Assembly (NCBI GenBank): GCA_009731375.1
Contig: BJOX01000268.1
Span: 68,880-132,879 of the forward strand
Length of the DNA: 64,000 nt
Direction: 5' to 3'
From: Paulinella micropora
Lineage: Eukaryota; Cercozoa; Imbricatea; Euglyphida
Shown: in pieces, positions 33,949-46,172 of the stretch
How positions within the stretch are numbered: position 1 is the stretch's first letter
Layout: the number at the start of each line of letters is the position of its first letter
Position numbers and translations under genes: made by a program
The notes under the pieces: generated by a model
What the model saw: only the letters and a program-made list of their open reading frames with translations
Told to the model about the DNA's origin: nothing
The model's database searches: none

Positions 33949-34866
33949 TGACCTGTGAAACGGATCGCAGAGGAGAACCTTCGTTAAAGGGGTGAGGGGT
34001 CCACCTTAAGTGACCCCATTACAGGAAAGTGCGCATTTTCAAATTGTGTGGCTACAGCTACGTGGTGTCAGTTGGGATTGAGCACCCACTACCACGGACA
34101 CAAGTTGCAAAGCCAGAGTACAAAGCAGTAGGCCAGTTGTGAGTTTGCCGTGGTAACTGGCGGGATTGAGCACCCCCGGCCCACGGGACACAACAACCTA
34201 CATTACAAATTTATTGTTGAGCAGTAGGCCAGTTGTGATTTTGCCGTGGTAACTGGGGGATTGAGCACCTTTGGCCCACGGGACACAACAGCTTACCTTG
34301 CTAAGTTATTGTCGCATTCGTACTGCATCATCGCATCTACTCCTTGTGTCGCTGTTGTGACTGTGTGAGGAGTGAGAGAGAGGTGTGGTGAGGGCGTGAG
34401 CTCTGAAGAACCGTGCATAGGACACGAGGGGAGGAGCGAAAGGTGAGTGTTTAGGTGGTTGTACCAAAACAACTACAAACCTAGGTAGGTTGAAGAACTG
34501 ACTTTGCAGATAGAGCTGCTAGTAGGTGGAAAGCTATCATAGGTGGTAGCTGAGGTAGCCTCAATGTAGTTTGAGCATTAGAGTCAGTGGTAACACGTGG
34601 TTGAAGAGAGAGAGAGAGAGAGAGAGAGAGTAAAAGGTGGTGTGGACAAGCAGAACACTATTCTGTGTAGTGTGTGTGTGAGGCCTCTGTTGTGTTCTCT
34701 CTGTGTGGGTGTGTGTGTGGTTGCTTGCCTGTGTCTGTGCCATCAGAACAGCGTAAGCATAGCGTGACCCTATCTCTATTTGGCAAGTAGAGAGCATAGC
34801 CGTGTGCTGTGTGTAAGTGTGTGTGTGTGTGGAGCATGTGTCTGTTCGAGCTGATGGTGGTTAGAA
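33949..34866 (+). other. Leader of copia-B with a tandem repeat
   Basis: About 900 bp before the gag ATG. Two to three imperfect units of about 100 bp (34045-34310) contain GTAGGCCAGTTGTGA, TTGCCGTGGTAACTGG, GGGATTGAGCACC and CCACGGGACACAAC. Short (GA)n and (GT)n follow. Confidence 0.75.
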
Positions 34867-37169
34867 ATGACTACGAGTAAGACAGACAATAAGATTACGT
34901 TCACCGGCAAAGAGGCATGGATCCTATTGCATAGGCAGGTAGTGCAAAGCTGTAATGCTAAGGCCCCTAAGGAAGTGCTGCAGGGTACTGACGCCCACAA
35001 ACAATATGTACATCGCAAAAACGTATTAGGGATACAGCTTAAGGGTAGGGAGGTGCCCCCCTTTATACTGGCTTGGGAAGAGATAGCAGAGTGGAATGAC
35101 TGGGCTGACTTGGACGAAGAAGTAGTAAAGGAATACTTCGAGGACAAAGCCAAGGGTTCTACTCGCCTGTGGCCCATGCCCAACAAACCGGAAGCTCCAA
35201 ACCTTGAGGAGGCGTTGGGGTAGAGGAAGACAAGGAAACCCCAGTCAAGCGTTACAAACCGGCTTTTAGCAGTCCGAAAGATAAACCAACCACTGAGACT
35301 GAAGAAGGAAAGGAAGAGGAGGAGGAAGATGAAGATCGGCACACCTCTGACCTCTACTCTAGTGGGTATGCTAGCACTGACAAACCTAGGCTGTCAACTG
35401 GCAAGGGCTCAGACTTAGAGTGCGACAGCAAGAGTGGGGCCTCCCGAGGACAGACGGACCCCTCTAAGGTCAAAACCCCACTAGGGGGTGCTGATCGTGC
35501 TGCCGCACTGACACGACAGGTGATGGCCTATGACGCTAGTGTACTTGCTGAGATGAGCAAGCAAAAGGAGAGGGTGTTCAATATCATCTATGACATGCTC
35601 GGGGGTGAAGCGAAGAGCCTAGTGTGCGACTTAGCTGATCCGGAAAAGCTGACCTTTGGCCAAAACCCTAAAGCACTGCGGGCAGACTGCTAGCCCGGTA
35701 CAAGAAAGCCGACCCCTCTGATGTTCAGGACAAGGTGAAGGAACTGAATGACTTCCTCTTTACGAGAAAGCAACAGTACGTCGGTCAGTGTGTAGACTTG
35801 AACGCTAGGAGAGACTGGTTGGCTGATTATGGCCCAGCCCCAACCGATGACCGGATGCAACAAATAGTGAAGGATGCGTTAGTGGGCCCAAAGCAATCTG
35901 GCTCTAGGGTGAAGAAAGCTTGGCAAGTCTGGGTTGAAATGGCTGAACTGAACCGTACGCAGTTCAAGTGGGACTTTGCCTCCTGGTGGAGGTCCGTGCA
36001 AGATCGTGCCCTGGAGCTAGACAAGAAGTTTGACCGGGCCAAAGTGACTAGTTCCACAGAGAAAGGTTTGGCAGCTCGCAAGGCCGGAAAAGGGAAACCC
36101 AAGGACGAGTGCTGGCTCTTCAGCAAGGAAGGCAAACGCACTCGTGGGGCCTCCTGCCGCTTCCTCCATGTTGGAGGGAAGGTGAGAGGGGTGTGTTTCT
36201 TGTGGAACAAACAGGGGGAGTGTAGATGGGGCGACAATGTAGGTTTGAGCATGACCCCACTAAAGCCAAGAAGACCCCTCCCAAACCGGCAGACACCCCC
36301 AAGGGGGAGAAAAGCAAGAAGAGCGAGAAAAGCAAGGGGCCAAAGTGCTTTAACTGCTTTGAAAATGGCTACATCGCCGGGAAGTGCAGCAAGAAGTGCC
36401 GGTTGTGCGGGGGCAAGCACAAGTTGAGCAAGTGCCCGGACAAAAGCCGAAAGGAGAAGGGCGAGGCAGCAAAAGGCTCAAAAGGGGGAAGTGATAGCGA
36501 TGACTCCGAGGATGTCATTGAGGAGCCGGGCGTATCCTTAGCTCAGATGGTAAAGTTCCTAACCGGCAAGTCGAAAGACAAATTCCTCATGGCTAAACCC
36601 GGGGGTGCCAACCTTCCCGAGCCGATCATACCACCGGAGGACGAGAACAGTCTTGAGATCTTGCTTGAGGATGATGCCGACATAGATAAGATGAATGAGG
36701 GGCGATGCCATGGCGTAGCGGAAGGAAAGCGCCGGTGCGTAGCCCGGTTGAAGGACCTTGAGTCTCCCTTCAACAGCCTTAGGATTAAGGCAGCCCTTCT
36801 CATCGATAGCAACTATTGCGTTGAGCATCAGTACCAGCGAGCCAAGCAAGCGAGAGAGAATGCCTTGCGCCGGTGGGCAGCCGACATAGCACGAAGGGAT
36901 CATCTGGCTCTAATGTGCGAGATGGGAGAACGGGGGTTAGAAGCCCAAATCAAAAGTGGGAGCCATCCCCTAATGGTTGAGGCCATAGTGAGACACGAAG
37001 CCGCGAAGCGGCCCCGGTATCCCGTGGAACCGGTCCCTCTTGCCCATCATCCACTATGCAAAGCCCCGTGAACCCGGACAGTTCACCGAATGGGTCATTA
37101 GCCGACAACCGGTAACATGGGAGGCGTCTGGTGTACCCTCATGGCGGAAGGTGTACCGCCAACATGAAC
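34867..37169 (+). pseudogene. copia-B Gag with CCCH and CCHC zinc motifs, frameshifted
   Basis: ATG at 34867 (MTTSKTDNK). Coding continues through four frames (34867-35223, 35223-35692, 35690-36230, 36226-37071) and then to the gap. An acidic linker is followed by a helical capsid-like part (35735-36050). Next come two CCCH-type fingers (ECWLF...CRFLH and CFLWNKQGECRW...CRFEH, across the break near 36228). Two knuckles follow: CFNCFENGYIAGKC, where Tyr replaces His, and CRLCGGKHKLSKC. Then a basic/acidic linker and the Cys/His module. CCCH fingers in a copia Gag are unusual. Confidence 0.75.
36694..36835 (+). other. Cys/His module shared by both copia elements
   Basis: Encodes EGRCHG, then RRC five residues later, and NYCVEHQ about 33 residues beyond. 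The copia-A counterpart is at about 3901-4040. The C-x-G...R-C...C-x2-H layout suggests a small zinc-binding fold. Confidence 0.6.
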
Positions 37170-37362
37170 NNNNNNNNNNNNNNNNNNNNNNNNNNNNNNN
37201 NNNNNNNNNNNNNNNNNNNNNNNNNNNNNNNNNNNNNNNNNNNNNNNNNNNNNNNNNNNNNNNNNNNNNNNNNNNNNNNNNNNNNNNNNNNNNNNNNNNN
37301 NNNNNNNNNNNNNNNNNNNNNNNNNNNNNNNNNNNNNNNNNNNNNNNNNNNNNNNNNNNCGC

Positions 37363-37401
<39 letters not shown>

Positions 37402-37699
37402 GCACCTTCCCGACCCCTACCACTGCGACTCGTGCGGTATTCCTATCTTGTTTTTTATTAAAAACTAAGTAAAACTCAATTAAAAACAATGAATTTAATC
37501 TTATCGAACGATTTTACAATAAAAAAAGTTGACTTTGCAGTGTGACACAGGTTCCCCCTCGCCCCGCCCCCCTCTCCCCACTCCCTCCACAAACATCACA
37601 CTTCCTTTATTGTGCTAATACAAATATCAACGAGCTAACTATATTTTTAACGCATGTATACTTTCAAGCATTACTACAAAATCAGTGTCATTCGCTACC

Positions 37700-40638
37700 T
37701 GATAGTTCAAGGTCTGACTGTCCTGCAAGTGCGTTACCCTCCAGCACTTCGGCGACTTTGTCACTATCATCTGCCTGTGAGTCGAGCTCACTCTCCTCCT
37801 CTTCCTGAGCTTCTACTTGCGTCGCTGCATGCTCCCAAATACGTGAGAGCAGATCAGCTTTCTTCCCTCCCACTGCCAGGCCCTTCGCCTTGCAATATGC
37901 CTTGAGCTTGGGAACAGTTACTTCTCGGACTTTGCCGAACTCTGCCTCAGTCAGCCCTTCCTCACTTGCTTTCCTGAGGGCAGCAGTAATGTCATCGACG
38001 GGATCTCGCTCGACTCCGATTGAGTGCCACTCCCTCTTTTCATCATCAGTCATTACCCTAGCTCCTGGGTGTGTTTTGGGGTGTTGGGGCGTGGGCTTAC
38101 GAGAAAAAATTTCATGATGAGGAAGCAATTTTTTTTCATCTGCTGTAAGCGAGTCTCGTGCTTCACGAGCAGCAAATCTAGCAGGAGGGACCGCCCACAG
38201 GTCCCCTTCAGGCAAATCTGCTAGAACCCTGATGTTTTTAGCTAGCCACGCATGGCGCTTCCTGTCAACACAGGGTCCCAAGTGAGCAGGGTAACCTGGC
38301 AGCCCTTCATCTCCGTATAGTCCGTCCCTGCGGATGCCAGTAATCTGATATGTGTCCATAATCTCTTTCATCCATTTGATTTCTTCTTCGGACATGTGGC
38401 CAGTCTTGAAAATCTCATACAGATCTTCTCGCTTTTTTTGGGTAACCCAATTCTCTGGTGGGAGCTCAGTTGGCCTGAGCTTGACTGGGGGGCGCAAGTA
38501 AGCCTTCAGCTGGGGGCACCGGGAACACCACCTTCCCCGCACCAGTGGGGATCAGCATCGCCATGCTGCTTGTACTCAGCAGTAGGCATGCCTCCTTCCG
38601 CTGAAGAAGCTTCATGTTTCCATGAGAGAGGCTTGTTCGTATATCTCATGTTCGGATTTTCGCAAGGCGAGAAATAATCTTCCCAGTCGTAATTTTTCGT
38701 GAGCAAAAGCAAAACCACCCGATTGCTGCTGTTGCGATACCCGAGCATCATTTTATACAAAGCCTGCGCGAGATTAGTGGTTGTCATGGTCTTGTTCCAC
38801 CCGAAATATCGCGTGACATAATGCCGCTGATCCTGGATATTGTGTGTGTGGTGGCGCGGGCAGCGGTTTGTACGTACCGAATCTTTCCAGTGCACCTTGC
38901 AGATATGGCAGTAAAACATCTGGGCGCACTTTGCAGTGTTATCGCCCGCCCCGTCAACCTTCAAATCCAACTGGTTAGATGCCATGGTCTTTGGGTCAAA
39001 GAGATCCGCTCGGAGGATATGATAGAGGTAGGTGATATTAGAGTTTGCCCCATGCTTGATACCGGGGCCGTGGACGAGAATATACTCGATCTTTCCTCCA
39101 AAGTTAATGGACAATCCCCACATAAGCTCCATGACGTGCTTGCCCTTAAAGGCATCTAGCAGCCGGCGGGCGGACGGAACATAGAAGGGCTTTGACATAT
39201 CAATGGTAAAACAGGACAGCCACTTATATACTACAGCGGCTTGCGCAATACGGTTCTGATGGTGCTTACGGCAGATCTGGTGAATTTTGTGGTGCAAGTC
39301 GTTTGCTACCTGCCAGTCTTTCGCGTCCTGCTCACCAGTAAAACCCTCGTCACGCGCTCGCTGGAGATCATAGCATGCGTTGCAGATACCAAACTCACCT
39401 ACCCGCATCTCCCTTACATGCGACCAATCGCGCTTCTGTACTCTCTTCACAGCCTCTTTGCGGGGAGCGGGACCGGGAGCGATACCGACACCTGGGACTT
39501 CCACTACCCGCTGCTCGCATATGAACTTATACATATTTTCAAAATCATCTACCTTTTGTAGGTGCCAAATACCATCGGCAATGACCTGCACGTTCTTCTC
39601 AAAATAATCAAACATGATGGAATAAATCCAATCGTCCTGGACAATGCGGCCTGCAAGGGGCCCTGCCTGGACATAGAAAGCCTTGTTATTCCTATAAAGC
39701 TTCAGCGCACGTTTCATATTTTTCTCCCCAACACCAAAGAACCGCATCCACATTTTGCGGCAGACCTTCCAACCCCGAATGCGGTAATGCCGCCCTTGGT
39801 TACCATCGAACGCTTCCATTTGAGAAGCCACCCAGGCTGTAAGCTCTTTAAGCGATTTGCATACATTGTTTATGCGAGCCTTGTTTATGCGAGCCTGCAC
39901 GCAGAGCTCTGTTGACACGAACATGTAGCAAAAACCCCCAGCGCAGCAGCGAGAGTGAACTAAATGGTCAAGTTGAGCAAGAGTCATACCAAGCAGGCGC
40001 TCTCGTGCGCTGGGTCTCACCTCCCTAGGTATTCTCCTCTGTCTTTTAGTGTAAGTGTAAGCCCTTGCTGTCTTACGGGCGGCAAGCCGTCTCTTAATGG
40101 GTGCATTGTACCGGATATAGACAGGTAGTGCAGCTTTCTTTGCTGATGTAAGCTCCCCTGACGAAGCAGGGCCTCCAGGCGTTGGCGTTGAAGAAGGAGG
40201 TTCATTGCGGAGAGTGGGTAAAATCGTGTTGAAAAAGTTAGGAACGTTCGGGGGTAGGTAGTTCAGCCCACCTATGCTATAGCTACTGCTGATGCTGCAT
40301 GCAGCGCTGCTGCTGCTGCTGCTGCCGCTAGAGGTCGCAGGCAGTGACGAGGACGAGGAAAGACTGGAACTTTCATATTTGCGATTTCTTTTGAACCGGG
40401 CGAGCGGGTCGGTGACATCAGGATCAGGAATATACATGTTTGGTGCAGGAAGGCTTGGTACATGAACGCTTGGTACATTGTCAGCATTGGTGGGTGCCTG
40501 TGGGGCTATGCGGCGCCGCTTGAATCTTCTAATGGATCGACCGGCCCGCCTGAGAAGCTTTGAAGACATATAAATGCAGGTGCTCCCCACTGGAACAGCA
40601 GACTGATTGCAGGATGCATAGCTACCTAATATGTGCAT
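37700..40638 (-). pseudogene. DDE-like (DUF7869-type) transposase with C-terminal SAP domain
   Basis: ATG 40638; 710 codons to 38506, then a second frame 38542-37688. The N-terminus is basic and Ser-rich. Mid-protein there is a Cys-bearing block (FGICNACYDLQRARDEG) and HHKIHQICRKHH. The core has FTIDMSKPFYVPSARR, YILVHGPGIKHG, YLYHILRADL, LDLKVDGAGDNTA and RHHTHNIQDQRHYV. The order IDM, D-G-x-x-DN and HTH-x-x-x-D resembles an RNase-H-fold transposase core (I believe Pfam DUF7869, from memory). The C-terminus contains a SAP DNA-binding motif (VPKLKAYCKAKGLAVGGKKA). The two frames join across a C5 run at about 38515; removing one C would restore continuity, so this is a one-base deletion/insertion or a sequencing error. 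Confidence 0.65.
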
Positions 40639-41300
40639 CCATATTTATATAGGCGCAGTATGTTTCTTCTTTTTCTGATTGCTCACTTGAAATCATACAA
40701 CAATATCAAAATATCACTATCTAGAGTTAGATACTATATTAGTATTCATGTTGGATTAGGCAGAGTGGTGAAGTTACATATACACACATGAGTTAGATTA
40801 TATTAGTACACAACCTGTATGGCTTTTCTGCAATTACGTAATTTGTTTCGACCAGTATGACCAAAACAGAACAGGCAATAAAGTTATTATGTTACGTAGA
40901 CCTTAAGGGTTGTATAAGTAAAGTTTTGGCTACAATAGATTTTTGAGAATGCATCTGGTGTAGGTGAGGACATGGACCGAAGGCTGATTGCAGGAAAGGC
41001 TGCAATCATTGGTTGAGCTAGCCTATCACACATACCAACACATCAAAAACAAAACCCAAAAGTTAGTAGATGGGATGGACAAACTCTAGCACAAACAAGT
41101 AGGACGGAAGCTGTTGCTTCCAGACATAGCTGTTCCAAAGAAAATCTGGATTGCAGCGATGCTACAACTTCCACAACTCTAGTACAAGAAACAATAAACA
41201 AGAAGAGAGATGTATATGTTCTAGACCTTAGCAAGTAACATTCTTAAACTGAAAGCAAATTACAATTTATGATGAAGTCATTTTGCAGAGATACATTTCG
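40639..41300. other. AT-rich spacer of the insert, no gene seen
   Basis: About 660 bp upstream of the transposase start. No convincing frame. Confidence 0.4.
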
Positions 41301-41304
41301 ATAA

Positions 41305-41655
41305 CTAAAGTTGCAGCGAATTGCAGCAATGAACGCTCAAGGTAATACAGAAGAGAGAAATGGTTAGGAAATGAGAAACAAACTTGATACAGAGTTTAAA
41401 TATGACATCATTAAGGTCTAGAAAACATTACATTGTAAAAAAAATGCACAAGGACATAGATAGAATACATAAACCACCATATTGCAGCGCATTGCAGCCA
41501 TGAACGCTCAAGGTAACACAGAAGAGAGAAACTGTTAATAAATGAGAAACAAACTTGATACAGAGTTTAAATATGATGTAATTAAGGTCTAGGAAACATT
41601 ACATTGTAACAAAAATGCAGAACGACATAGATACAATACATAAACCACCATGTTG
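41305..41655 (+). repeat. Tandem duplication of about 175 bp
   Basis: Two units share GCAATGAACGCTCAAGGTAA (with one change), ACTTGATACAGAGTTTAAATATGA, AAGGTCTAG, AACATTACATTGTAA and CATAAACCACCAT. Confidence 0.85.
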
Positions 41656-41696
41656 CTGCAAGCTGACATCACCCCAAAATTTCAAGGGAATTTACG

Positions 41697-44113
41697 GTGG
41701 GTGCCAAAAAAATCCCGTCCAGAGAAGAGGAAAAGGCCAAGGCAGCAGAAAAAGAAAAACATAAGAAAAGCAAGAAGCAGAAAGACCAAGAGAAATCAGA
41801 GGAAGAGAGCAAGAAGAAGAGCAAGAAGAAGTACGAACAGACAGAAGAGGAAAGGGCCAGGGCAACAGAAATAGACGAGCGTGAGAGAAAACAGATGGAG
41901 GCAGACAAAGCGAGAGTAGAGAAAGAGAAAGTAGAGAAAGAGAGAGTAGAGAAAGAGAGAGTAGAGAAAGAGAGAGTAGAGAAAGAGAGAGTAGAGAAAG
42001 AGAGAGTAGAGAAAGAGAGAGTAGAGAAAGAGAAAGCAGAGGAAGAGAAAGCAGCATTAGGGTCTTCAGGGGAAGTCATTATCAGCAGGAGTACAGGCAC
42101 ACCACCCCATTCCCCTAAGTCACCATCACTCGACCTAACACTGCATCCCTCTCATAAGAAAGCCAAGCCTGCCTCTAAATTCGCAACGAAATTAGAAGGT
42201 GGGTGGTCTTTGTTGGCAGATAAAGCGGCAGAGGCTATGAATTCATAACTCAAATACGAACACTCCCCATCCCCACCACATTCGCAAACCCAGTCCACAT
42301 CCCCACCACCTTCGCCACCAAAGTCTGTGTCATCTCCAAAGTCCCTTCCAAAACATCGAAATCCCTTTCGCTGACTCTTGATGATGATGCATATGATTCG
42401 ACTCCACCGCATTCCCAGTGAAGCCAGGGTTTTCAAAGGATAAACTTAAATATACTGCTTTGTCAACTGAACAGTTCCAATTTTGGGACGAAAAGGGAGC
42501 TGAAGTTAATTTTTGCGATGGCGACACTATTTTTAGCAAGAACTCTGGAGGGCACAAGACTATTGGTGTTTTGTTGTCGCGCATGTCATGGAGGCAAAAA
42601 AAGCTTCCTACCGGGGCCTTGTTGTGGCCTGAGCGGTGCTATGCTGTCACAATAGAGGCTGAGCCTATAGCTGTTGTTGGCCCCTATGGGGATCTTGGAA
42701 AGGTTTCCAAGATGAAGCTCGCCTCCGTTCTTATCAAAGATCGCAAGCTTCTTGTGTTGCGCCGGGTTAAGAATTTTCCCACCCCCCACCAGCTATGCTT
42801 GATGAAGTTCAGTCTTCTTGACTGCGAGCAGCCATTCGACCCATTGAAGACAACGAGTGGGACGCTAAGTTTTTGTCCTACATGACGCCCTATGCGTCGG
42901 ACTTGCCAGCAAAGTCTTGTCAAGCTTTTTGAGATGCAGAGCCAAGAACAGCAAAAGAAGGAGAGGGAGGCAAAAGAGAAGAAGGCGCTGAGGGTGAAGA
43001 GAGTGGCAGCAGAGAAAGCGAAAGAGAAGCTTGCGGCGATGAAAGATGTTAGCGAAGGGTTTGAAGAGGACAGGCAAAGCGATGAGAGTGATGCGGAGGG
43101 AGAGAAAAAGAATGAGACTGAAGGAGAAGAAGAAGAGGATGTTAAGAAGGAGGGTAGTCAAGGAAAGTCCAAAAAAAAGACATGGACAAGAAGGCCACCT
43201 CCTTACGAACCCACGCCACAGGAGCTCTTGGCTGGAAAGTGGAAGGTCGGGACGCATAGAGCCGATTGTGATTGTGGATTCTGCAAGAAGGCGAGGGGCC
43301 AGGTCTACAAAAAAATAAGAGAGGAGCAGGAGGCAGCAGCTTTACTGAAACAGCAGCAGCAGCAATCAAATTCTAAGCCTTATTTAACCGATGAGACTTG
43401 GAACGCGTTCCTTCAACACATCGGTTTGAAAGCCGGGCCGCCGCCCGCTCCTGGCACTCCTGGCACTCCTGGCACTCCTAACACTCCTAACACTCCTAAC
43501 ACTCCTAACAATCCTGGCGCTCCTACCACTCCTGGCGCTCCTACCACTCCTAGCGCTCTTACCACTCCTGACACTCCTGCCCATCAGCAACAACCACATG
43601 GTCCTGCAGCTATCTATATATCTTGTTTTATTTTTTAATTTGCCTTCAGACCTGCCGCAGCACACCTCAGCAGGAAACCATTACTGGCCCAGCCAGCAGC
43701 CGCACAACGGTAAATTGTTGTTCTATGTAAGAAAGCATTCCTCAGGGTGAGTAATTGTATATAATATAGGACCGAATCAGCAGCATCTCAAGACTTATCA
43801 ACAGTCGCAACGTCCCTACTCTTCCCTCCCTTCCTCCCCTCCCCCCCCCCACTCACTCACTCACTCACTTATTTTTGCAGAAATGCAGCAGCATGTGGTA
43901 GCGGGCGGTGGCCCCCCTCAGCACCACATGCAGCAGCCGACTTATGGATCGTATGGTCAACCACCGCCTCCGCCAGCCGGGTACTACCCACCGCAGGGGG
44001 CCCAAGTACAACTGGGGCACTCAGGATATGTTCCATATCATATCCACATGCAAGCAATGCTTGAATTAGATCAAGCTCGTGAGCGCGCCTCCATCATGAA
44101 CAGATACAGGTAG
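41697..44113 (+). pseudogene. Fragmented charged/proline-rich gene in the insert
   Basis: Successive frames look like one broken or intron-containing gene. 41697-42248: a Lys/Glu coiled coil with about seven VEKER-type units, then Ser/Pro and KLEGGWSLLADKA. 42249-42355 continues Pro-rich after a single TAA. 42418-42885: a globular domain (TEQFQFWDEKGAEVNFCDGD, GVLLSRMSW). 42892-43638: coiled coil, an HRADCDCGFCKKARG Cys cluster and a GTPGTPNTP proline array. 43883-44113 follows a good acceptor (TTTTTGCAG at 43872-43880) and is Gln/Pro/Tyr-rich. I do not recognise the family. Confidence 0.45.
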
Positions 44114-44577
44114 CTGTGCGGATGTAGCTGCAGGNNNNNNNNNNNNNNNNNNNNNNNNNNNNNNNNNNNNNNNNNNNNNNNNNNNNNNNNNNNNNNNNNN
44201 NNNNNNNNNNNNNNNNNNNNNNNNNNNNNNNNNNNNNNNNNNNNNNNNNNNNNNNNNNNNNNNNNNNNNNNNNNNNNNNNNNNNNNNNNNNNNNNNNNNN
44301 NNNNNNNNNNNNNNNNNNNNNNNNNNNNNNNNNNNNNNNNNNNNNNNNNNNNNNNNNNNNNNNNNNNNNNNNNNNNNNNNNNNNNNNNNNNNNNNNNNNN
44401 NNNNNNNNNNNNNNNNNNNNNNNNNNNNNNNNNNNNNNNNNNNNNNNNNNNNNNNNNNNNNNNNNNNNNNNNNNNNNNNNNNNNNNNNNNNNNNNNNNNN
44501 NNNNNNNNNNNNNNNNNNNNNNNNNNNNNNNNNNNNNNNNNNNNNNNNNNNNNNNNNNNNNNNNNNNNNNNNNNNNN

Positions 44578-45198
44578 GAGAGTCGACTCCGAGCCGTGGC
44601 AGAGCAGCAAGAGGAGATGCGCCGGTTGCATCGTCCGGCGTTGAGCGGTGAGGAAGAAAAAGATGAAGCTGACTTCCGAAACAGGTGGGGAGAGTGGACT
44701 AGGCTGTTGTACGACTGGGTGCAGGGGAGTGAGTATCCCATGAACAAGCCTAGGTGGCCAAGATATTGGGCCGTAGAAGGAGCAGCAGCAAATAGTGCCG
44801 CCGGGTTTCAACCTCGTACTAAGCCGTTCAGAGTCCGAGAAAGGGTGGTCGGCGGTGAGAGCGTACTAGAGAAGGAATACGCAAGTTTGCCGGAAGCCGA
44901 GGGAGAAGCTGACCCGCTTGACGACCTAGTTCGTTTCATGACCGAACGCGGATGGATGGCTAAGGGTATTCGGCTAGCAGAACAGGCCCTCCTAGGACGG
45001 AGTGCGGACAAAGACCCCATGTTCAATTCGGGAGCTACGTTGCACTTTGTGCCGGCCGGAGCTGAACAACGTTTGTTCAACATTCAGCGAGGGATAAAAC
45101 GGGTAGACACGGTCAACGGGGAGACCACCATGACTAAGAAGGGCTCGTTAGACATGACGACCGTGAACGGAAAGGGGGAAAAGAACAGGTTGCACTAG
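44578..45198 (+). pseudogene. copia-B protease region, active-site Asp replaced
   Basis: Frame 44596-45198 resumes the copia polyprotein. At 45022-45051 it reads FNSGATLHFV where aspartic proteases of copia have D-S-G-A-T. The codon at 45025-45027 is AAT, so the catalytic Asp is Asn. The downstream protease-like sequence is otherwise well kept. Confidence 0.75.
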
Positions 45199-45383
45199 GT
45201 AGTGTGTGGGTTAGCCCCAACATAGATGAAACCTTACTAATTTAGTCTCTGGTCCTCAGTTAGCTAAGGAAGGGTACAGTGTAGTTCTCAATAAGAAAGG
45301 AGGGCTATATCACCAAGGCCCGGATACCGGACATTTCCCCTGAGCTTAAGGCCGGGGTCCTTTACCTCGACGCCAAGGACAAG

Positions 45384-46172
45384 GTGTGGCGTTTTGTGAC
45401 GTCCACCAACCAAGAGCTGGCTGCGGATAAGGTTGAGGCTAGAGCTTTCTTTGGGAAGGAGATGGCTAAGGTCACGGAGTTGACTAGTGAACAACTTCAT
45501 CAGAAGTTCGGAGGGCCCGGAAGCAATATGCAGCGCCTCATCAGTGAAGCGTACGGGATCAAGATAGTGGGTGACATAACCCATGAGCAAGCGGTAAAAG
45601 ATTGTAAGGAGTGTCCAGCCGCAAAAGGGAGAAAAGTGAACCACCCGGCAAGCAACCAGTTGACACAAGTAGGGAAGTTCGAAGCTGTGGCGTTCGATAA
45701 GTCCGGGTGCCTGCGCAAACCCCTCTATGGGGGGCTTTGGTACAGCATGGTGGGAATCGAGGCTAACACCGGGTATGTGTTTGGCCTCCTTCTAAAGGAT
45801 GGCACCGCGGCACCACAAGTGCGTTTCATGCGGGAATGCATAAACTTCCTTGAGACGCAAAGCGGCAAGAAGGTGAAGGAAGTCCGGGTAGACGGTGAGC
45901 ATATCTCAGCTGACTTCAAGGAGCTAGTCCGGGACAAGGGAGTGAGGAAGAGGATCAACACCCTCAACGAACACAACAAGAACGCCTATGCCGAAGTGTC
46001 CCAACGTGACTTTTGGCGCAAAGCGCGCCATAACCTTGTTAAGGCTCAGCTGCCCTATGAACTCTTGGGATATGCGTGGCAGCACGCTATCCTCTTGCAC
46101 AACCTTTCACCGAAGCGATCCGGTGGTCAGAGGTCCGGATGTTTGAGCTTATGCCCCGCGAAAGGAAGGTAA
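45384..46172 (+). CDS. copia-B pre-integrase and integrase
   Basis: Zinc-domain residues LHQKFGG...CKEC (about 45500-45625) are followed by the integrase core. Candidate catalytic acids are AFDKSG (about 45690), VRVDGEH (about 45885) and a Glu in NKNAYAEV (about 45975). Unlike the protease and RT, this domain looks catalytically intact, though the frame breaks near 46130 before continuing in 46076-47527. Confidence 0.75.
   Translation: MWRFVTSTNQELAADKVEARAFFGKEMAKVTELTSEQLHQKFGGPGSNMQRLISEAYGIKIVGDITHEQAVKDCKECPAAKGRKVNHPASNQLTQVGKFEAVAFDKSGCLRKPLYGGLWYSMVGIEANTGYVFGLLLKDGTAAPQVRFMRECINFLETQSGKKVKEVRVDGEHISADFKELVRDKGVRKRINTLNEHNKNAYAEVSQRDFWRKARHNLVKAQLPYELLGYAWQHAILLHNLSPKRSGGQRSGCLSLCPAKGR

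Larger units (their letters stand above)
37360..44134. mobile_element. Insert nested in copia-B (boundaries hidden by gaps)
   Basis: 6.8 kb of non-copia DNA between a 190-base gap plus poly-C (37360-37397) and a 443-base gap. It carries a minus-strand DDE-like transposase with SAP tail and a plus-strand fragmented gene. Since copia-B coding sequence reads up to 37169 and resumes at 44578, the insert landed in copia-B or was joined there by assembly. Terminal repeats cannot be checked because both ends are missing. Confidence 0.65.
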
